Source: Paraburkholderia lacunae
Lineage (GTDB): Bacteria > Pseudomonadota > Gammaproteobacteria > Burkholderiales > Burkholderiaceae
NCBI RefSeq assembly: GCF_003353175.1
Contig: NZ_QHKS01000002.1
Coordinates: 248,001 to 312,000 of the forward strand
DNA: 64,000 nucleotides
Reading direction: 5' to 3'
Shown: one piece after another, positions 20,854 through 29,605 of the stretch
Layout of the letters: the number at the start of each line of letters is the position of its first letter
Numbering within the stretch: position 1 is the stretch's first letter
Translations under genes and position numbers: made by a program
Notes under the pieces: model-generated
Seen by the model: the letters and a program-made list of their open reading frames with translations, nothing else
Told to the model about the DNA's origin: nothing
The model's database searches: none

Positions 20854-22023
20854 ATGGCCCTTAATCCGATCACAAGATTCCAGCGATCCTTGAACTACGA
20901 CACTCCGCCCGGCCTCGAAGTCGCGGCAGGCAGCCAAGGCAAGATCGTCCGGCTCTCAGGCCAGTGGACGGCGCTTGCGCTCGCGCGCGACCGTGCCACC
21001 GGTCATGTGATTCCCCAGTTGCGCAAGCTGATCGGCGCCGAAGGCATCGGCCAGTGGGACCTATCGCGCGTCGACCGCATGGACCACGTCGGCGGCCAGG
21101 CGCTGTGGCGCGTGTGGGGCCACAAGATGCCGGCCGACACCACGCTCACCGATACGCAACGCGACATCTTCGAGCGCATTGCCTTGCTCGACGCCGGGCG
21201 CGAAAAGGCCGAGCCGGTGCCGAGGTTCGATCCGTTGACGCGGCTCGGCATGGCGATCTTCTCGTTCGTCGAGCATCTGTACGGCGGCGTCGCGATGTTC
21301 GGGCGCGTCGTGCTGGATCTGTTGGCGATCCTGCGTAAACCGAAAATCACGCCGTGGACCGAAATCTCCGCGAACGTTTACAACGCCGGCACCAAGGCGC
21401 TGCCGATCACCGCGCTGGTCGCCTTTCTGATCGGCATCGTGCTCAGCTACCTGTCCGCGCAGCAACTGCGGCTTTTTGGCGCAAACCAGTACATCGTCAA
21501 TATTCTCGGGCTTTCGGTGATCCGCGAGCTGGGACCGGTATTGTCGGCGATTCTGGTCGCGGGCCGGTCGGGCTCGGCGATCACCGCGCAGATCGGCGTG
21601 ATGCGCGTCACCGAAGAACTGGACGCGATGCGCGTGATGGGCATCCCGCACGGGCTGCGCCTGATCCTGCCGCGGGTGGTCGCGCTCGGCGTGGCGATGC
21701 CGCTCCTCGTGATGTGGACCAACATCATCGCGCTGACCGGCGGCGCGGTCGCCGCGAAGATCGTGCTTGGCATCGACATGAACTACTTCGCGCGCGCATT
21801 GCCGAGTGTGGTGCCGGTCGCGAACCTGTGGATCGGCCTTGGCAAGGGCGTCGCGTTCGGCATGCTGATCGCGATCGTCGGCTGTCACTTCGGTTTTCGC
21901 ATCAAGGCCAATTCGCAGAGTCTCGGCGAAGGCACGACGACCTCGGTGGTGACCTCGATCACCATCGTGATTCTCGCGGACGCGGTGTTCGCGATTCTGT
22001 TCCAGAACGTGGGGCTCGGATGA
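20854..22023 (+). CDS. mlaE: MlaE-type ABC transporter permease with N-terminal STAS-like domain
   Basis: About 389 residues. The N-terminal 110 residues form a STAS-like domain (GKIVRLSGQWTALAL, then GQWDLSRVDRMDHVGGQALWR). The MlaE/YrbE integral membrane domain follows, with GLSVIRELGPVLSAILVAGRSGSAITAQIG, which is the family signature. Product: inner-membrane part of a lipid transporter acting between the membranes. The ATG at 20854 overlaps a possible -10 box (TACAAT), so a TTG 36 bp downstream (20890) is an alternative start. The stop overlaps the start of the ATPase gene by 4 bp. Confidence 0.9.
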   Translation: MALNPITRFQRSLNYDTPPGLEVAAGSQGKIVRLSGQWTALALARDRATGHVIPQLRKLIGAEGIGQWDLSRVDRMDHVGGQALWRVWGHKMPADTTLTDTQRDIFERIALLDAGREKAEPVPRFDPLTRLGMAIFSFVEHLYGGVAMFGRVVLDLLAILRKPKITPWTEISANVYNAGTKALPITALVAFLIGIVLSYLSAQQLRLFGANQYIVNILGLSVIRELGPVLSAILVAGRSGSAITAQIGVMRVTEELDAMRVMGIPHGLRLILPRVVALGVAMPLLVMWTNIIALTGGAVAAKIVLGIDMNYFARALPSVVPVANLWIGLGKGVAFGMLIAIVGCHFGFRIKANSQSLGEGTTTSVVTSITIVILADAVFAILFQNVGLG

Positions 22024-22898
22024 TTGCGCCACTCACTCAGGCCGTGCGCGGCCAACCGGTGCCCGAGATCGCCGAGCCGGTGATCGAGGTGATCGACATC
22101 ACCAAGCGCTACGGCCGCAACATCGTGCATCAGCACCTGAATTTCGACGTGCGGCGCGGCGAGATCGTGTCGATCGTCGGCGGCTCGGGCTCGGGCAAGA
22201 CCACGCTGGTACGGCAAATTCTCGGTCTCGAGCGGCCGTCGTCCGGCACCATCAAGCTGTTCGGCGAGAACCTTACGACGATATCTCCGGAAACCGCGCT
22301 GCTGATGCGCAGCCGCTCGGGCATGCTGTTTCAGCGCGGGGCGCTGTTCTCGTCGCTGTCGGTGTTCGACAACGTCGCGCAGCCGTTGCGCGAACTCGGC
22401 CAAGTGCCCGAAGACCTGCTGCGCGACATCGTGATGCTCAAGCTCGAAATGGTCGGCCTGCCGTGCAAGCATGCGTCGAAGATGCCGTCGGCGCTGTCGG
22501 GCGGCATGATCAAGCGGGTGGGCATTGCGCGCGCGATCGCGCTCGAACCCGAACTGCTGTTTCTCGACGAGCCGACCGCAGGCCTCGATCCGCAAGCGTC
22601 CGAGGAATTCGTCGAGCTGATCGCCGCCTTGCATCGCGCGCTAGGTTTGACGGTGGTGATGGTCACGCACGATCTCGACACGATGGTCGCGCTGTCCACC
22701 CGCGTGGCCGTTCTGGCTGATCGCAAGGTGCTGGTCGCCGCGCCGGTCGAAGAAGCGGCGGGCGTCGATCATCCGTTTATTCGCGAATATTTCCTCGGGC
22801 TGCGCGGGCGTCGCGCGCTGCAGGCGCTGCCGCCGGAACGCCGCGCGAAGCTGCCGCGTGCGGCGCTCGAACCGGCATCATCCGAATTGCCGCTGTGA
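22020..22898 (+). CDS. mlaF: MlaF-type ABC transporter ATP-binding protein
   Basis: 292-residue ATPase that energises lipid transport with the MlaE-type permease. Walker A is GGSGSGKT, the signature is LSGGM, and Walker B is LLFLDEP, followed by VTHDLDTM for the switch His. The MLFQRGALFSSLSVFDNVA region is characteristic of the Mla subfamily. A C-terminal extension of about 35 residues follows FIREYFLG, rich in Arg and Leu. ATG overlaps the permease stop codon (ATGA). The MCE-domain gene follows after 16 bp. Confidence 0.94.
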   Translation: MIAPLTQAVRGQPVPEIAEPVIEVIDITKRYGRNIVHQHLNFDVRRGEIVSIVGGSGSGKTTLVRQILGLERPSSGTIKLFGENLTTISPETALLMRSRSGMLFQRGALFSSLSVFDNVAQPLRELGQVPEDLLRDIVMLKLEMVGLPCKHASKMPSALSGGMIKRVGIARAIALEPELLFLDEPTAGLDPQASEEFVELIAALHRALGLTVVMVTHDLDTMVALSTRVAVLADRKVLVAAPVEEAAGVDHPFIREYFLGLRGRRALQALPPERRAKLPRAALEPASSELPL

Positions 22899-22914
22899 AC
22901 CAGGGAACCTGACC

Positions 22915-23901
22915 ATGGAAAACAAATCACATGCCTTCTGGGCAGGGCTCTTCACGGTGGTCTTGCTGGTTGCCATCGCGTCGGCGGCTTTTTTGTTCAA
23001 CGTCGACCGTTCGGTACGGGTGCCGTACGATCTGATTGCGCGCACCAACGTGACCGGGCTCTATACCGACGCCGCCGTGCGTTATCGCGGGCTCGACGTC
23101 GGCAAGGTGCAGTCGATCAAATTCGATCCGTCTCATCCGGGTCAGATCGTGATTCGCATCCTCGTCGACACGCACGCGCCGATTACCCATTCGACTTTCG
23201 GCAGCCTGGGCTTCCAGGGCGTCACGGGCATCGCATTCATCCAGTTGGACGACAGCGGGCGCGATCCGTCGCCGTTGCCGTCATCGCCGAAGCAGGTGGC
23301 GCAATTGCCGATGCGCCCGGGCTTGCTCGATCAGTTGCAGCAACGCGGCGACGTGCTGCTGCGCAAACTCGAAAGAGTCACCGAAGACGTCGACAATCTG
23401 TTGTCGCCGGAAATGGTCAGTCAGTTGCAGGGCACGGCGGCCAGCATCCAGAAAGCCGCTGACGGCGTCGCAACGCTGACCCAGCAGATGGCGCCGGCCG
23501 CCGGCAAGCTGCCGGCCACGCTCAACCAGCTGAATGCCACGCTGGCGTCGACCAATCAGCTGATCACCAGTCTGAACCGCTCCGACGGCCCGTTCGAGAC
23601 CAACCTGAACAAGGTCGGCACGGCAGCGCAGCAGGCGGGCGATGCGCTGGCGTCGATGGACGGCTCGTTGCAGGAGTTGTCGGCGCGAGTCGGTTACGAC
23701 ACGCTGCCGCGCGTCAATTCGCTTGCCGAAGACGTGCGCTCGGCCGCGCGTTCGGTGGACCGCGCGGCCGAGGCGTTCAGCACCAATCCGCGCAGCGTGC
23801 TGTTCGGCGCGCCGCAGGCGGCGCCCGGCCCAGGCGAAGCCGGCTTTACGTGGCCCGCGGGCCGCGCCGCTGCGCCCGCCGCTGCGCCCGCCGCGAAATG
23901 A
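22915..23901 (+). CDS. mlaD: MlaD-type MCE domain protein
   Basis: 328-residue protein. One N-terminal membrane anchor (about residues 8-28, FWAGLFTVVLLVAIASAAF) precedes a single MCE domain (about 40-115, VTGLYTDAAVRYRGLDVGKV then GVTGIAFIQLDD), which carries lipid across the periplasm. A long helical region follows (about 130-300), typical of the PqiB/YebT-like or long MlaD branch that can form needle-like tubes. The end is an Ala/Pro repeat. It is the third gene of the operon. It is much longer than E. coli MlaD (about 180 residues). Confidence 0.9.
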   Translation: MENKSHAFWAGLFTVVLLVAIASAAFLFNVDRSVRVPYDLIARTNVTGLYTDAAVRYRGLDVGKVQSIKFDPSHPGQIVIRILVDTHAPITHSTFGSLGFQGVTGIAFIQLDDSGRDPSPLPSSPKQVAQLPMRPGLLDQLQQRGDVLLRKLERVTEDVDNLLSPEMVSQLQGTAASIQKAADGVATLTQQMAPAAGKLPATLNQLNATLASTNQLITSLNRSDGPFETNLNKVGTAAQQAGDALASMDGSLQELSARVGYDTLPRVNSLAEDVRSAARSVDRAAEAFSTNPRSVLFGAPQAAPGPGEAGFTWPAGRAAAPAAAPAAK

Positions 23902-23924
23902 ATTGAAGGTTTTGAAGAAGGAAC

Positions 23925-24557
23925 ATGGTTATGTCACGCTCGATTCACCGCCTGTTTTCCTCGAGCGCCGTGCTGGCGGTGCTGCTCGCATTCGGCGTGC
24001 TGGCCGCGGGCTGCGCGGGCACGCCCGCGGCGATCGCGGATATCCGCTACGACCTCGGGCCGCCGAACCCGGTTGCTTCGGCCGGCACGCTGCCGCCCGT
24101 CAAGGTGCTCGATGTGAGCGCGCCCGACACGCTCGAGTCCGACAAGCTGATCTACCGGCTCAGCTACGCCGACGCGCAGCAGACGGCGTCGTACGCGAAT
24201 AGCCACTGGACCATGGCGCCGTCGCAGTTGCTCACCCAGCGTCTGCGCGGCGCGCTCAGTTCGCGCGGCACCGTGCTGACGGGTGCGGACGGCGTGCGTG
24301 CGCCGGTATTGAAGGTCGAATTGAGCGAGTTCGAGCAGGTCTTCGACAGCCAGTCGGAAAGTCACGGCGCGGTGACCGCGCGCGCCACGCTGACGCAGAG
24401 CGGCAAGGTGATCGGCCAGCGCACCTTCATTGCGCGCGCGCCGTCCAGTTCGGCCGATGCCGCCGGCGGCGCGCAGGCGCTCGCCGCCGCCAGCGACGAC
24501 CTCGTCGCGCAGATCAGCGCATGGCTCGGCGTGCAGGCACTGGTCGCGGCGCAATGA
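23925..24557 (+). CDS. ABC-type transport auxiliary lipoprotein (PqiC-like)
   Basis: 210-residue outer-membrane lipoprotein candidate. The signal peptide ends in the lipobox LAAGC (Cys at residue about 29). The mature part has the family pattern RYDLGPP, VLDVSAPDTLESDKLIYRLSYADA and WTMAPSQLLTQRLRGALSSRG. Such proteins pair with MCE/ABC lipid systems (PqiC for PqiAB). Here it is the fourth gene after MlaEFD-type genes and probably supplies the outer-membrane end, replacing MlaA or MlaC. ATG at 23925 or 23931; the second gives MSRS. Confidence 0.88.
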   Translation: MVMSRSIHRLFSSSAVLAVLLAFGVLAAGCAGTPAAIADIRYDLGPPNPVASAGTLPPVKVLDVSAPDTLESDKLIYRLSYADAQQTASYANSHWTMAPSQLLTQRLRGALSSRGTVLTGADGVRAPVLKVELSEFEQVFDSQSESHGAVTARATLTQSGKVIGQRTFIARAPSSSADAAGGAQALAAASDDLVAQISAWLGVQALVAAQ

Positions 24558-24588
24558 CCCGACTGCAGCGCGCGCTGCGGAGCGCTGC

Positions 24589-25746
24589 ATGAACGACAAA
24601 CCCTGGCTGCACCGTCCGTCGGCGCTCGCCCGGCTGGCGCTGGGGCTGTACGCCGCGCTGATCGTCTACGGGTCGTGGTACCCGTTTTCCGGCTGGCGTT
24701 CGCTCGGCCTCGGTCCTTTCGACTATCTGTTCGATCCCATGCCGCAGTACCTGACGGCGTTCGACGTCGTCGCCAACGTGCTCGGCTACATGCCGTTCGG
24801 CGCGCTGGTGGTGCTCGCGGTCTATCCACGCTGGCGCGGCACGTTGGCGGTCGCGCTCGCGTTCGTGCTCGGCGGACTGTTGTCGGGCGTGATGGAAGCC
24901 GTGCAGACCTATCTGCCGACGCGCGTCGCCTCCAATCTCGATGTGGCCGCCAATGCGCTCGGCGCGCTGCTCGGCGCGGCGATGATGTCGCCGGCCACCG
25001 GCGCGCTGCTCGATCGCGGCTTGCTGCGCCGCTTGCGCCTGCTGTGGTTCGAGCGCGATAGCGCGGCGCTCGCTTGCATCGTCGCGTTGTGGCCGTTCGC
25101 GACGATGTATCCGGTGCCGCGCCTTTTCGGGCTTGGCAACTGGCCGCGCGCGCTGTGGCTGAGTTTCGATTCGAACACGCAGGAGGCGTTGCTCGCATGG
25201 ACGCCGCCCGGCTGGCACGTCGGCGGATGGCCGGCGCTGGCCGCCGCCTGGTTGCCCGACGGCGGCTGGGAAGCCGCTATCACCACGCTCAGTCTGTTCG
25301 CCGCGCTCGCGCTGGCGTCGCTGCCGATGCGCCGCCACGCGCCGCGCGTGCGCCTGCTGACTGCTTTTATCGTCATGACCTTGTGCGTCAAGGCGGGCGC
25401 GACGTTCCTGCAATCGCAATCGGGCCTCGCGTTCGATTGGGCGACGCCCGGCGCGCTGCTGGGCCTCGCCTGCGGCACGGTCGCGGCGCTGCTTGCACTG
25501 CGGCTGCGGCGCCGTTCGCGCGCGGCGCTCGCGGCCTGTGCGCTGACGCTCATGCTGGCGTTCGTCAATCTGCTGCCGGTGAATCCGTATTTCGATGTCG
25601 TGCTGGCCGACTGGCGGCAAGGACGTTATCTGCACTTCAATGGCCTCGCGCAATGGCTCGCGTGGATCTGGCCGTATGCGGCGCTGGTGTGGCTGGCGTT
25701 CCTGGTCGAGCGGGTGTGGCTCAGGCGGCGCGCGAGCGGGGCATGA
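24589..25746 (+). CDS. VanZ family membrane protein
   Basis: 385-residue integral membrane protein. The N-terminal VanZ domain is visible: LIVYGSWYPFSGWRSLG, then FDVVANVLGYMPFGALVVLA and LLSGVMEAVQTYLPTRVASNLDVAANALGALLGA, with the conserved acidic/Asn positions. The C-terminal half adds about five more hydrophobic segments. The function is unknown; VanZ proteins affect envelope or glycopeptide sensitivity in some bacteria. It starts 31 bp after the auxiliary lipoprotein gene and may be part of the same transcript. Confidence 0.85.
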   Translation: MNDKPWLHRPSALARLALGLYAALIVYGSWYPFSGWRSLGLGPFDYLFDPMPQYLTAFDVVANVLGYMPFGALVVLAVYPRWRGTLAVALAFVLGGLLSGVMEAVQTYLPTRVASNLDVAANALGALLGAAMMSPATGALLDRGLLRRLRLLWFERDSAALACIVALWPFATMYPVPRLFGLGNWPRALWLSFDSNTQEALLAWTPPGWHVGGWPALAAAWLPDGGWEAAITTLSLFAALALASLPMRRHAPRVRLLTAFIVMTLCVKAGATFLQSQSGLAFDWATPGALLGLACGTVAALLALRLRRRSRAALAACALTLMLAFVNLLPVNPYFDVVLADWRQGRYLHFNGLAQWLAWIWPYAALVWLAFLVERVWLRRRASGA

Positions 25747-25778
25747 ATGGGGCATGAGCGGCCCCGAGCCCCGCTCGC

Positions 25779-25784
25779 TATAAT
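25779..25784 (+). promoter_or_regulatory. Consensus -10 box before the [2Fe-2S] protein gene
   Basis: TATAAT lies 73 bp before the ATG at 25857. No good -35 is seen at the normal distance. The perfect -10 stands out in very GC-rich sequence and marks a likely promoter for the [2Fe-2S] protein-hydrolase pair. Confidence 0.5.
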
Positions 25785-25856
25785 CGACCGCACCACAGAG
25801 GCGCCGCAGCGCGCCCAGCGCCGTTCCCCATTCTTACAGTCTCGCCTCCGGACACC

Positions 25857-26180
25857 ATGGACTCCTTCTACAAGTACCACGTCTTCTTCTGCCTCAATCA
25901 GCGCGAGCCCGGCGCGGAACGCCCGAGCTGCGCGAACTGCAACGCGCAGGCGATGCAGGAGCACGCGAAAAAACGCGTGAAGCAACTTGGCCTCGCCGGC
26001 CCCGGACAAGTGCGGATCAACAAGGCCGGCTGTCTGGATCGCTGCGAACTCGGGCCGACGGTCGTCGTTTATCCGGAAGGCGTCTGGTACACGTATGTCG
26101 ACGAGAGCGACATCGACGAAATCGTCGATTCGCATCTTGCGAACGGCAAGATTGTCGAGCGTCTGAAGATCGATCAATAA
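25857..26180 (+). CDS. Thioredoxin-like [2Fe-2S] ferredoxin domain protein
   Basis: 107-residue protein with the thioredoxin-like ferredoxin fold. Conserved family motifs are HVFFCLNQREPG, CANCNAQ, INKAGCLDRCELGPTVVVYPEG and WYTYVDESDIDEIVDSHL. The Cys residues in FFCLN, AGCLDRCELG and the CANC pair give the cluster ligands plus extra Cys. This protein type is similar to the NuoE and Shethna-type ferredoxin domain. The partner is unknown. The next gene, 8 bp downstream, encodes an alpha/beta hydrolase; the pair is common in beta-proteobacteria. Confidence 0.9.
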   Translation: MDSFYKYHVFFCLNQREPGAERPSCANCNAQAMQEHAKKRVKQLGLAGPGQVRINKAGCLDRCELGPTVVVYPEGVWYTYVDESDIDEIVDSHLANGKIVERLKIDQ

Positions 26181-26188
26181 GCCGCGCC

Positions 26189-26833
26189 ATGAACGTTCAC
26201 ACGAAGAAATATCTGATCGACGGCCCGGTCGGCAAGATCGAAGTCGCACTGGATCTGCCCGACGAAACCCGCGAAAACGGCGCCGCGCCGCGTGGCATCG
26301 CGCTCGTCGCGCACCCGCATCCGCTGTTCGGCGGCACGATGGACAACAAGGTCGCGCAAACGCTCGCGCGCACGCTTGTGCAGTTGAACTACGTGACCTA
26401 TCGCTCGAATTTTCGCGGCGTGGGCGAAACGCAGGGCGAGCATGACAACGGCATCGGCGAACGCGACGATCTGCGCGCGGTGCTCGACCACATGCGCGCC
26501 GAAGCGGGGCAGGGTGATCTGCCCCTCGTGCTCGCGGGCTTCTCGTTCGGCACCTTCGTCTTGTCGCATGTGGCCGCGAAGCTGCGCGAAGACGGTCAGC
26601 CGATCGAGCGCATGGTGTTCGTCGGCACCGCGGCGAGTCGCTGGGAAGTCGCGCCCGTACCGGAAAACACGCTCGTGATTCACGGCGAAACCGACGAGAC
26701 GGTTCCCATTCAATCGGTTTACGACTGGGCAAGGCCACAGGAATTGCCGATTGTCGTGATCCCGGGAGCGGAGCATTTTCTGCACCGCAAGCTGCATATT
26801 CTGAAGCGGATCATCGTCGACGCGTGGCGGTGA
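26189..26833 (+). CDS. Alpha/beta hydrolase of the KTN/dienelactone-like small-hydrolase type
   Basis: 214-residue hydrolase. VAHPHPLFGGTMDNKVAQTLARTL is a signature of this group. The nucleophile elbow is GFSFGTF (Ser about residue 118). An acidic residue lies in IHGETDETVP, and the catalytic His in IPGAEHFLHRKL. The length matches single-domain serine hydrolases of unknown substrate often annotated as alpha/beta hydrolase. It starts 8 bp after the [2Fe-2S] protein gene, so the two are likely co-transcribed. Confidence 0.88.
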   Translation: MNVHTKKYLIDGPVGKIEVALDLPDETRENGAAPRGIALVAHPHPLFGGTMDNKVAQTLARTLVQLNYVTYRSNFRGVGETQGEHDNGIGERDDLRAVLDHMRAEAGQGDLPLVLAGFSFGTFVLSHVAAKLREDGQPIERMVFVGTAASRWEVAPVPENTLVIHGETDETVPIQSVYDWARPQELPIVVIPGAEHFLHRKLHILKRIIVDAWR

Positions 26834-26924
26834 ATCGTGCCCGGCGCGTGTTTTCCGGGGTACAGGTACGCACAAACCGAAATTAATCGCCACCCATTGC
26901 GCAAAGTTACCAGGATAGCGCGCG

Positions 26925-27155
26925 TATAATGAGCGCTCTTTTTTGGGCGCAGCACAGCCCACCCGGCAGTTCGCGCGACGCGTAGCAACCCTGCGCGCGC
27001 AGCGGTGCTGGATGCGAGGCTTGCTGCGCGAACCGACCGCGTGGCCGGAAGTCCAACGGGCGCCGTGCCGTGTTTTACACGGCTGACGCTTGCCGACCGG
27101 CTCTCCCAAACTCCGCGCCCTGCGCGCGATGCATTTATCTGCACGAATCGACCCT
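26925..27155 (+). promoter_or_regulatory. dacC promoter (-10 TATAAT) and about 220-nt untranslated leader
   Basis: A consensus -10 box TATAAT is at 26925-26930; no good -35 is seen at 17 bp. The mRNA leader to the ATG at 27156 would then be about 220 nt. It contains a perfect 8-bp stem formed by CGCGCAGC (near 26997) and GCTGCGCG (near 27023), and a hairpin GCCGTG-TTTTA-CACGGC near 27066-27082. No gene features are seen in the leader. Confidence 0.45.
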
Positions 27156-28385
27156 ATGCGTTTTTCCATCTCCGGCCGCACGTCATTTCCCTCCGTCGCT
27201 TCCTTCGTTCCCCCTACGCTTAGCCGTGCCGTGACCCTCGGCATCGTGTTGCCGGCAACCCTCGTTGCCAGCACGGCGTTCGCGCAAGTGCCGCCTCCTG
27301 GCGTGAACGCGCGTTCGTGGGTGCTCGTCGACGCAACCAGCAATCAGGTGCTCGCCTCGGGCAATGCCGACGAACGCGTCGAACCGGCGTCGCTCACCAA
27401 GCTGATGACCGCGTACCTCGTCTTCGAAGCACTGCAGACGAAGAAGATCACGATGGAACAGACGGTGATGCCGAGCGAAGCGGTGCGCCGCGTGCGCACG
27501 GACGAATCGCGCATGTTCATCGAGGCGAACAAGCCGGTGACCGTGCACGATCTGGTCTACGGCATGATCGTCCAGTCGGGTAACGACGCGGCGATCGCGC
27601 TGGCCGAACTGGCCGGCGGCAGCGAGGCGCAGTTCGTCAACATGATGAACACCGAAGCCCAGCGCCTCGGCATGACGCATACGCATTTCGCCGACGTGAA
27701 CGGCATGCCCGACCCGCAGCACTACACGACCGCGGGCGACCTCGCGATCCTGTCGGCGCGCCTGATCCGCGACTTCCCCGACTACTACAACATCTTCTCG
27801 GTCAAGGATTTCACCTACAACAAGATCAAGCAGCCGAACCGCAACCGTCTGCTGTGGATCGATCCGTCGGTGGACGGCCTGAAGACGGGCCATACGCAAG
27901 GCGCCGGCTACTGCCTCATCGCGAGCGCCAAGCGGCCGTTGCCGGGCGCGAACGACACGTCGCGCCGTCTCGTTTCGGTGATGATGGGCGAGACCAAGGA
28001 ACACGACCGCGTGCAGGACAGCCTGAAGATGCTGAACTACGGCTACACCGCGTATGACACGGTGCGTCTGTACAAGGCGAATCAGGTGGTCGGCGCGCCG
28101 CGCGTCTACAAGGGAGCGCAGGACACCGTGCAGATCGGCGTGAAGGGCGATCAGTACATCACCGTGCCGAAGGGCATGGGCGACAAGGTGAAGCCCCAGA
28201 TCGAACAGATCGACCCGCTGATCGCGCCGCTCGCCAACGGTCAGCAGGTCGGCACCGTGAAGCTGGTCGCCGACGGCAAGGTGCTCGCGCAATTCCCGGT
28301 TGTCGCGTTGCAGGCCGTGTCGCAAGCCGGCGTAGTGGGCCGCGTGTGGGATTCGCTGATGCTGATGTTCAACAAGAAGAAGTAA
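27156..28385 (+). CDS. dacC: D-alanyl-D-alanine carboxypeptidase (penicillin-binding protein 5/6 type)
   Basis: 409-residue periplasmic peptidase that trims the terminal D-Ala of peptidoglycan stem peptides. The signal peptide ends ASTAFA. All three serine-acyl-enzyme motifs are present: SLTK (in VEPASLTKLMTAY), SGN (in VQSGNDAAIAL) and KTG (in GLKTGHTQGAGY). The C-terminal PBP5 beta domain follows (PRVYKGAQDTVQIGV), and the end is an amphipathic basic stretch (RVWDSLMLMFNKKK) for membrane attachment. I chose the ATG at 27156 (MRFSISGR); longer in-frame starts at 27090 add non-signal residues. The D-amino-acid aminotransferase gene follows after 13 bp. Confidence 0.95.
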   Translation: MRFSISGRTSFPSVASFVPPTLSRAVTLGIVLPATLVASTAFAQVPPPGVNARSWVLVDATSNQVLASGNADERVEPASLTKLMTAYLVFEALQTKKITMEQTVMPSEAVRRVRTDESRMFIEANKPVTVHDLVYGMIVQSGNDAAIALAELAGGSEAQFVNMMNTEAQRLGMTHTHFADVNGMPDPQHYTTAGDLAILSARLIRDFPDYYNIFSVKDFTYNKIKQPNRNRLLWIDPSVDGLKTGHTQGAGYCLIASAKRPLPGANDTSRRLVSVMMGETKEHDRVQDSLKMLNYGYTAYDTVRLYKANQVVGAPRVYKGAQDTVQIGVKGDQYITVPKGMGDKVKPQIEQIDPLIAPLANGQQVGTVKLVADGKVLAQFPVVALQAVSQAGVVGRVWDSLMLMFNKKK

Positions 28386-28398
28386 CAACCTGACGCCG

Positions 28399-29358
28399 AT
28401 GACCGCTGTCTGCGATGCTCCGCTCGACCCGATCGTCTATCTGAACCGCGAGCTGGTGCCGTTGTCCGAAGCGCGCGTGCCGGTTCTCGACCGCGGTTTT
28501 ATCTTCGGCGACGGCATTTACGAAGTCGCGCCGCTGTATGCGCACGCCGGCGGCCGCACGCCGTTTCGCTTCGCGCACCATCTGGCGCGTCTCGCGCGTT
28601 CGCTGGAGAAGATCGGCATCGTCAATCCGTTCGACGCCGCCGGCTGGCGCGCGCTGATCGAGCGGGTAGTCGCCGCCAATGAAGCGGATGGCGGCTTGCG
28701 TGTCGATCAGAACGCGATCGCTTATGTACAAGTGACGCGCGGCGTCGCGAAACGCGGCCATGCATTTCCGGCCGGCATCCAGCCGACCGTATTCGTGATG
28801 GTCAGCCCGTTGAACTTGCCGGGCGCCGCGCAGCGTGCCCAAGGCGTGCGTTGCGTCAGCGCCGAAGATCGTCGCTGGCTGAATTGCGACATCAAATCGG
28901 TGTCGCTGCTCGGCAATGTGCTGATGGCACAGTACGCGGCGGAAAACGATGCGTTCGAAACGATCCAGTTTCGCGACGGCTTGCTGACCGAAGGGTCGTC
29001 GTCGAATGTCTGGGTGGTGAAGGATGGCGCGCTATTTGCACCGCCGCGCAGCCAGAAGATTCTCGAAGGGATCCGCTACGGACTGATCGAAGAGCTGACG
29101 CAGGAGTGCGGCATCCGCTTCGAAGCGCGCGAGATTGCCGAAGCGGAACTGCGCGCCGCGGACGAGATCCTGGTCAGCTCGGCCACCAAGGAACTGCTGC
29201 CGGTCACGCAGCTCGACGGCCGGCCGGTCGGCCACGACGGTAAGCCGGGCGCGGTCTTTGCGGCGCTGTACGCGGCGTACCAGCGTGCCAAGGCAAAAGA
29301 AGCGCTTGAGGCGCAGCAAGGAGTGAACAGTGAATTCCGCGAAAGAATCATTGCTTGA
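28399..29358 (+). CDS. dat: D-amino acid aminotransferase (class IV)
   Basis: 319-residue PLP enzyme that interconverts D-alanine and D-glutamate with keto acids. It has VPVLDRGFIFGDGIYEVAPLY near the N-terminus, the catalytic Lys in NCDIKSVSLLGNVLM, and TEGSSSNVWVV, the phosphate-binding hallmark of class IV fold enzymes. D-amino-acid specificity rather than branched-chain specificity is suggested by these motifs and by its position directly after dacC, which releases D-alanine. The end overlaps ybeD by 29 bp. Confidence 0.9.
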   Translation: MTAVCDAPLDPIVYLNRELVPLSEARVPVLDRGFIFGDGIYEVAPLYAHAGGRTPFRFAHHLARLARSLEKIGIVNPFDAAGWRALIERVVAANEADGGLRVDQNAIAYVQVTRGVAKRGHAFPAGIQPTVFVMVSPLNLPGAAQRAQGVRCVSAEDRRWLNCDIKSVSLLGNVLMAQYAAENDAFETIQFRDGLLTEGSSSNVWVVKDGALFAPPRSQKILEGIRYGLIEELTQECGIRFEAREIAEAELRAADEILVSSATKELLPVTQLDGRPVGHDGKPGAVFAALYAAYQRAKAKEALEAQQGVNSEFRERIIA

Positions 29359-29599
29359 GTTTCCGTGCGATTTTCCCATCAAGATCATGGGCAAGTCGCA
29401 TCCCGCATTCGCTGAGACCATCGTCGCGGTGGTGCGGCAGTTCGATAACGAAGTCGACCCGGAGCGTGTCGAAACGCGACCGTCCAGCGGTGGTAACTAC
29501 ACCGGACTGACGGTCACGGTGCGCGCAACGAGCCAGGCGCAGCTTGACGATATCTATCGTGCGCTCACCGGTCATCCGATGGTGAAAGTGGTGCTTTAA
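29330..29599 (+). CDS. ybeD: YbeD-like DUF493 family protein
   Basis: 89-residue alpha/beta protein of the DUF493 family, thought to be a regulatory ACT-like fold. It contains LLEFPCDFPIKIMGKSHPAF and TGLTVTVRATSQAQLDDIYRAL. The start is GTG at 29330 with GCAAGGAG 8-12 bases upstream, inside the end of the aminotransferase gene, so translation is probably coupled. In many proteobacteria ybeD lies between dacA and lipB; here the same order dacC-dat-ybeD-(inversion)-lipB-lipA is kept except for two inserted genes. Convergent with the LysR gene. Confidence 0.93.
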   Translation: MNSAKESLLEFPCDFPIKIMGKSHPAFAETIVAVVRQFDNEVDPERVETRPSSGGNYTGLTVTVRATSQAQLDDIYRALTGHPMVKVVL

Positions 29600-29605
29600 G
29601 CGAAG

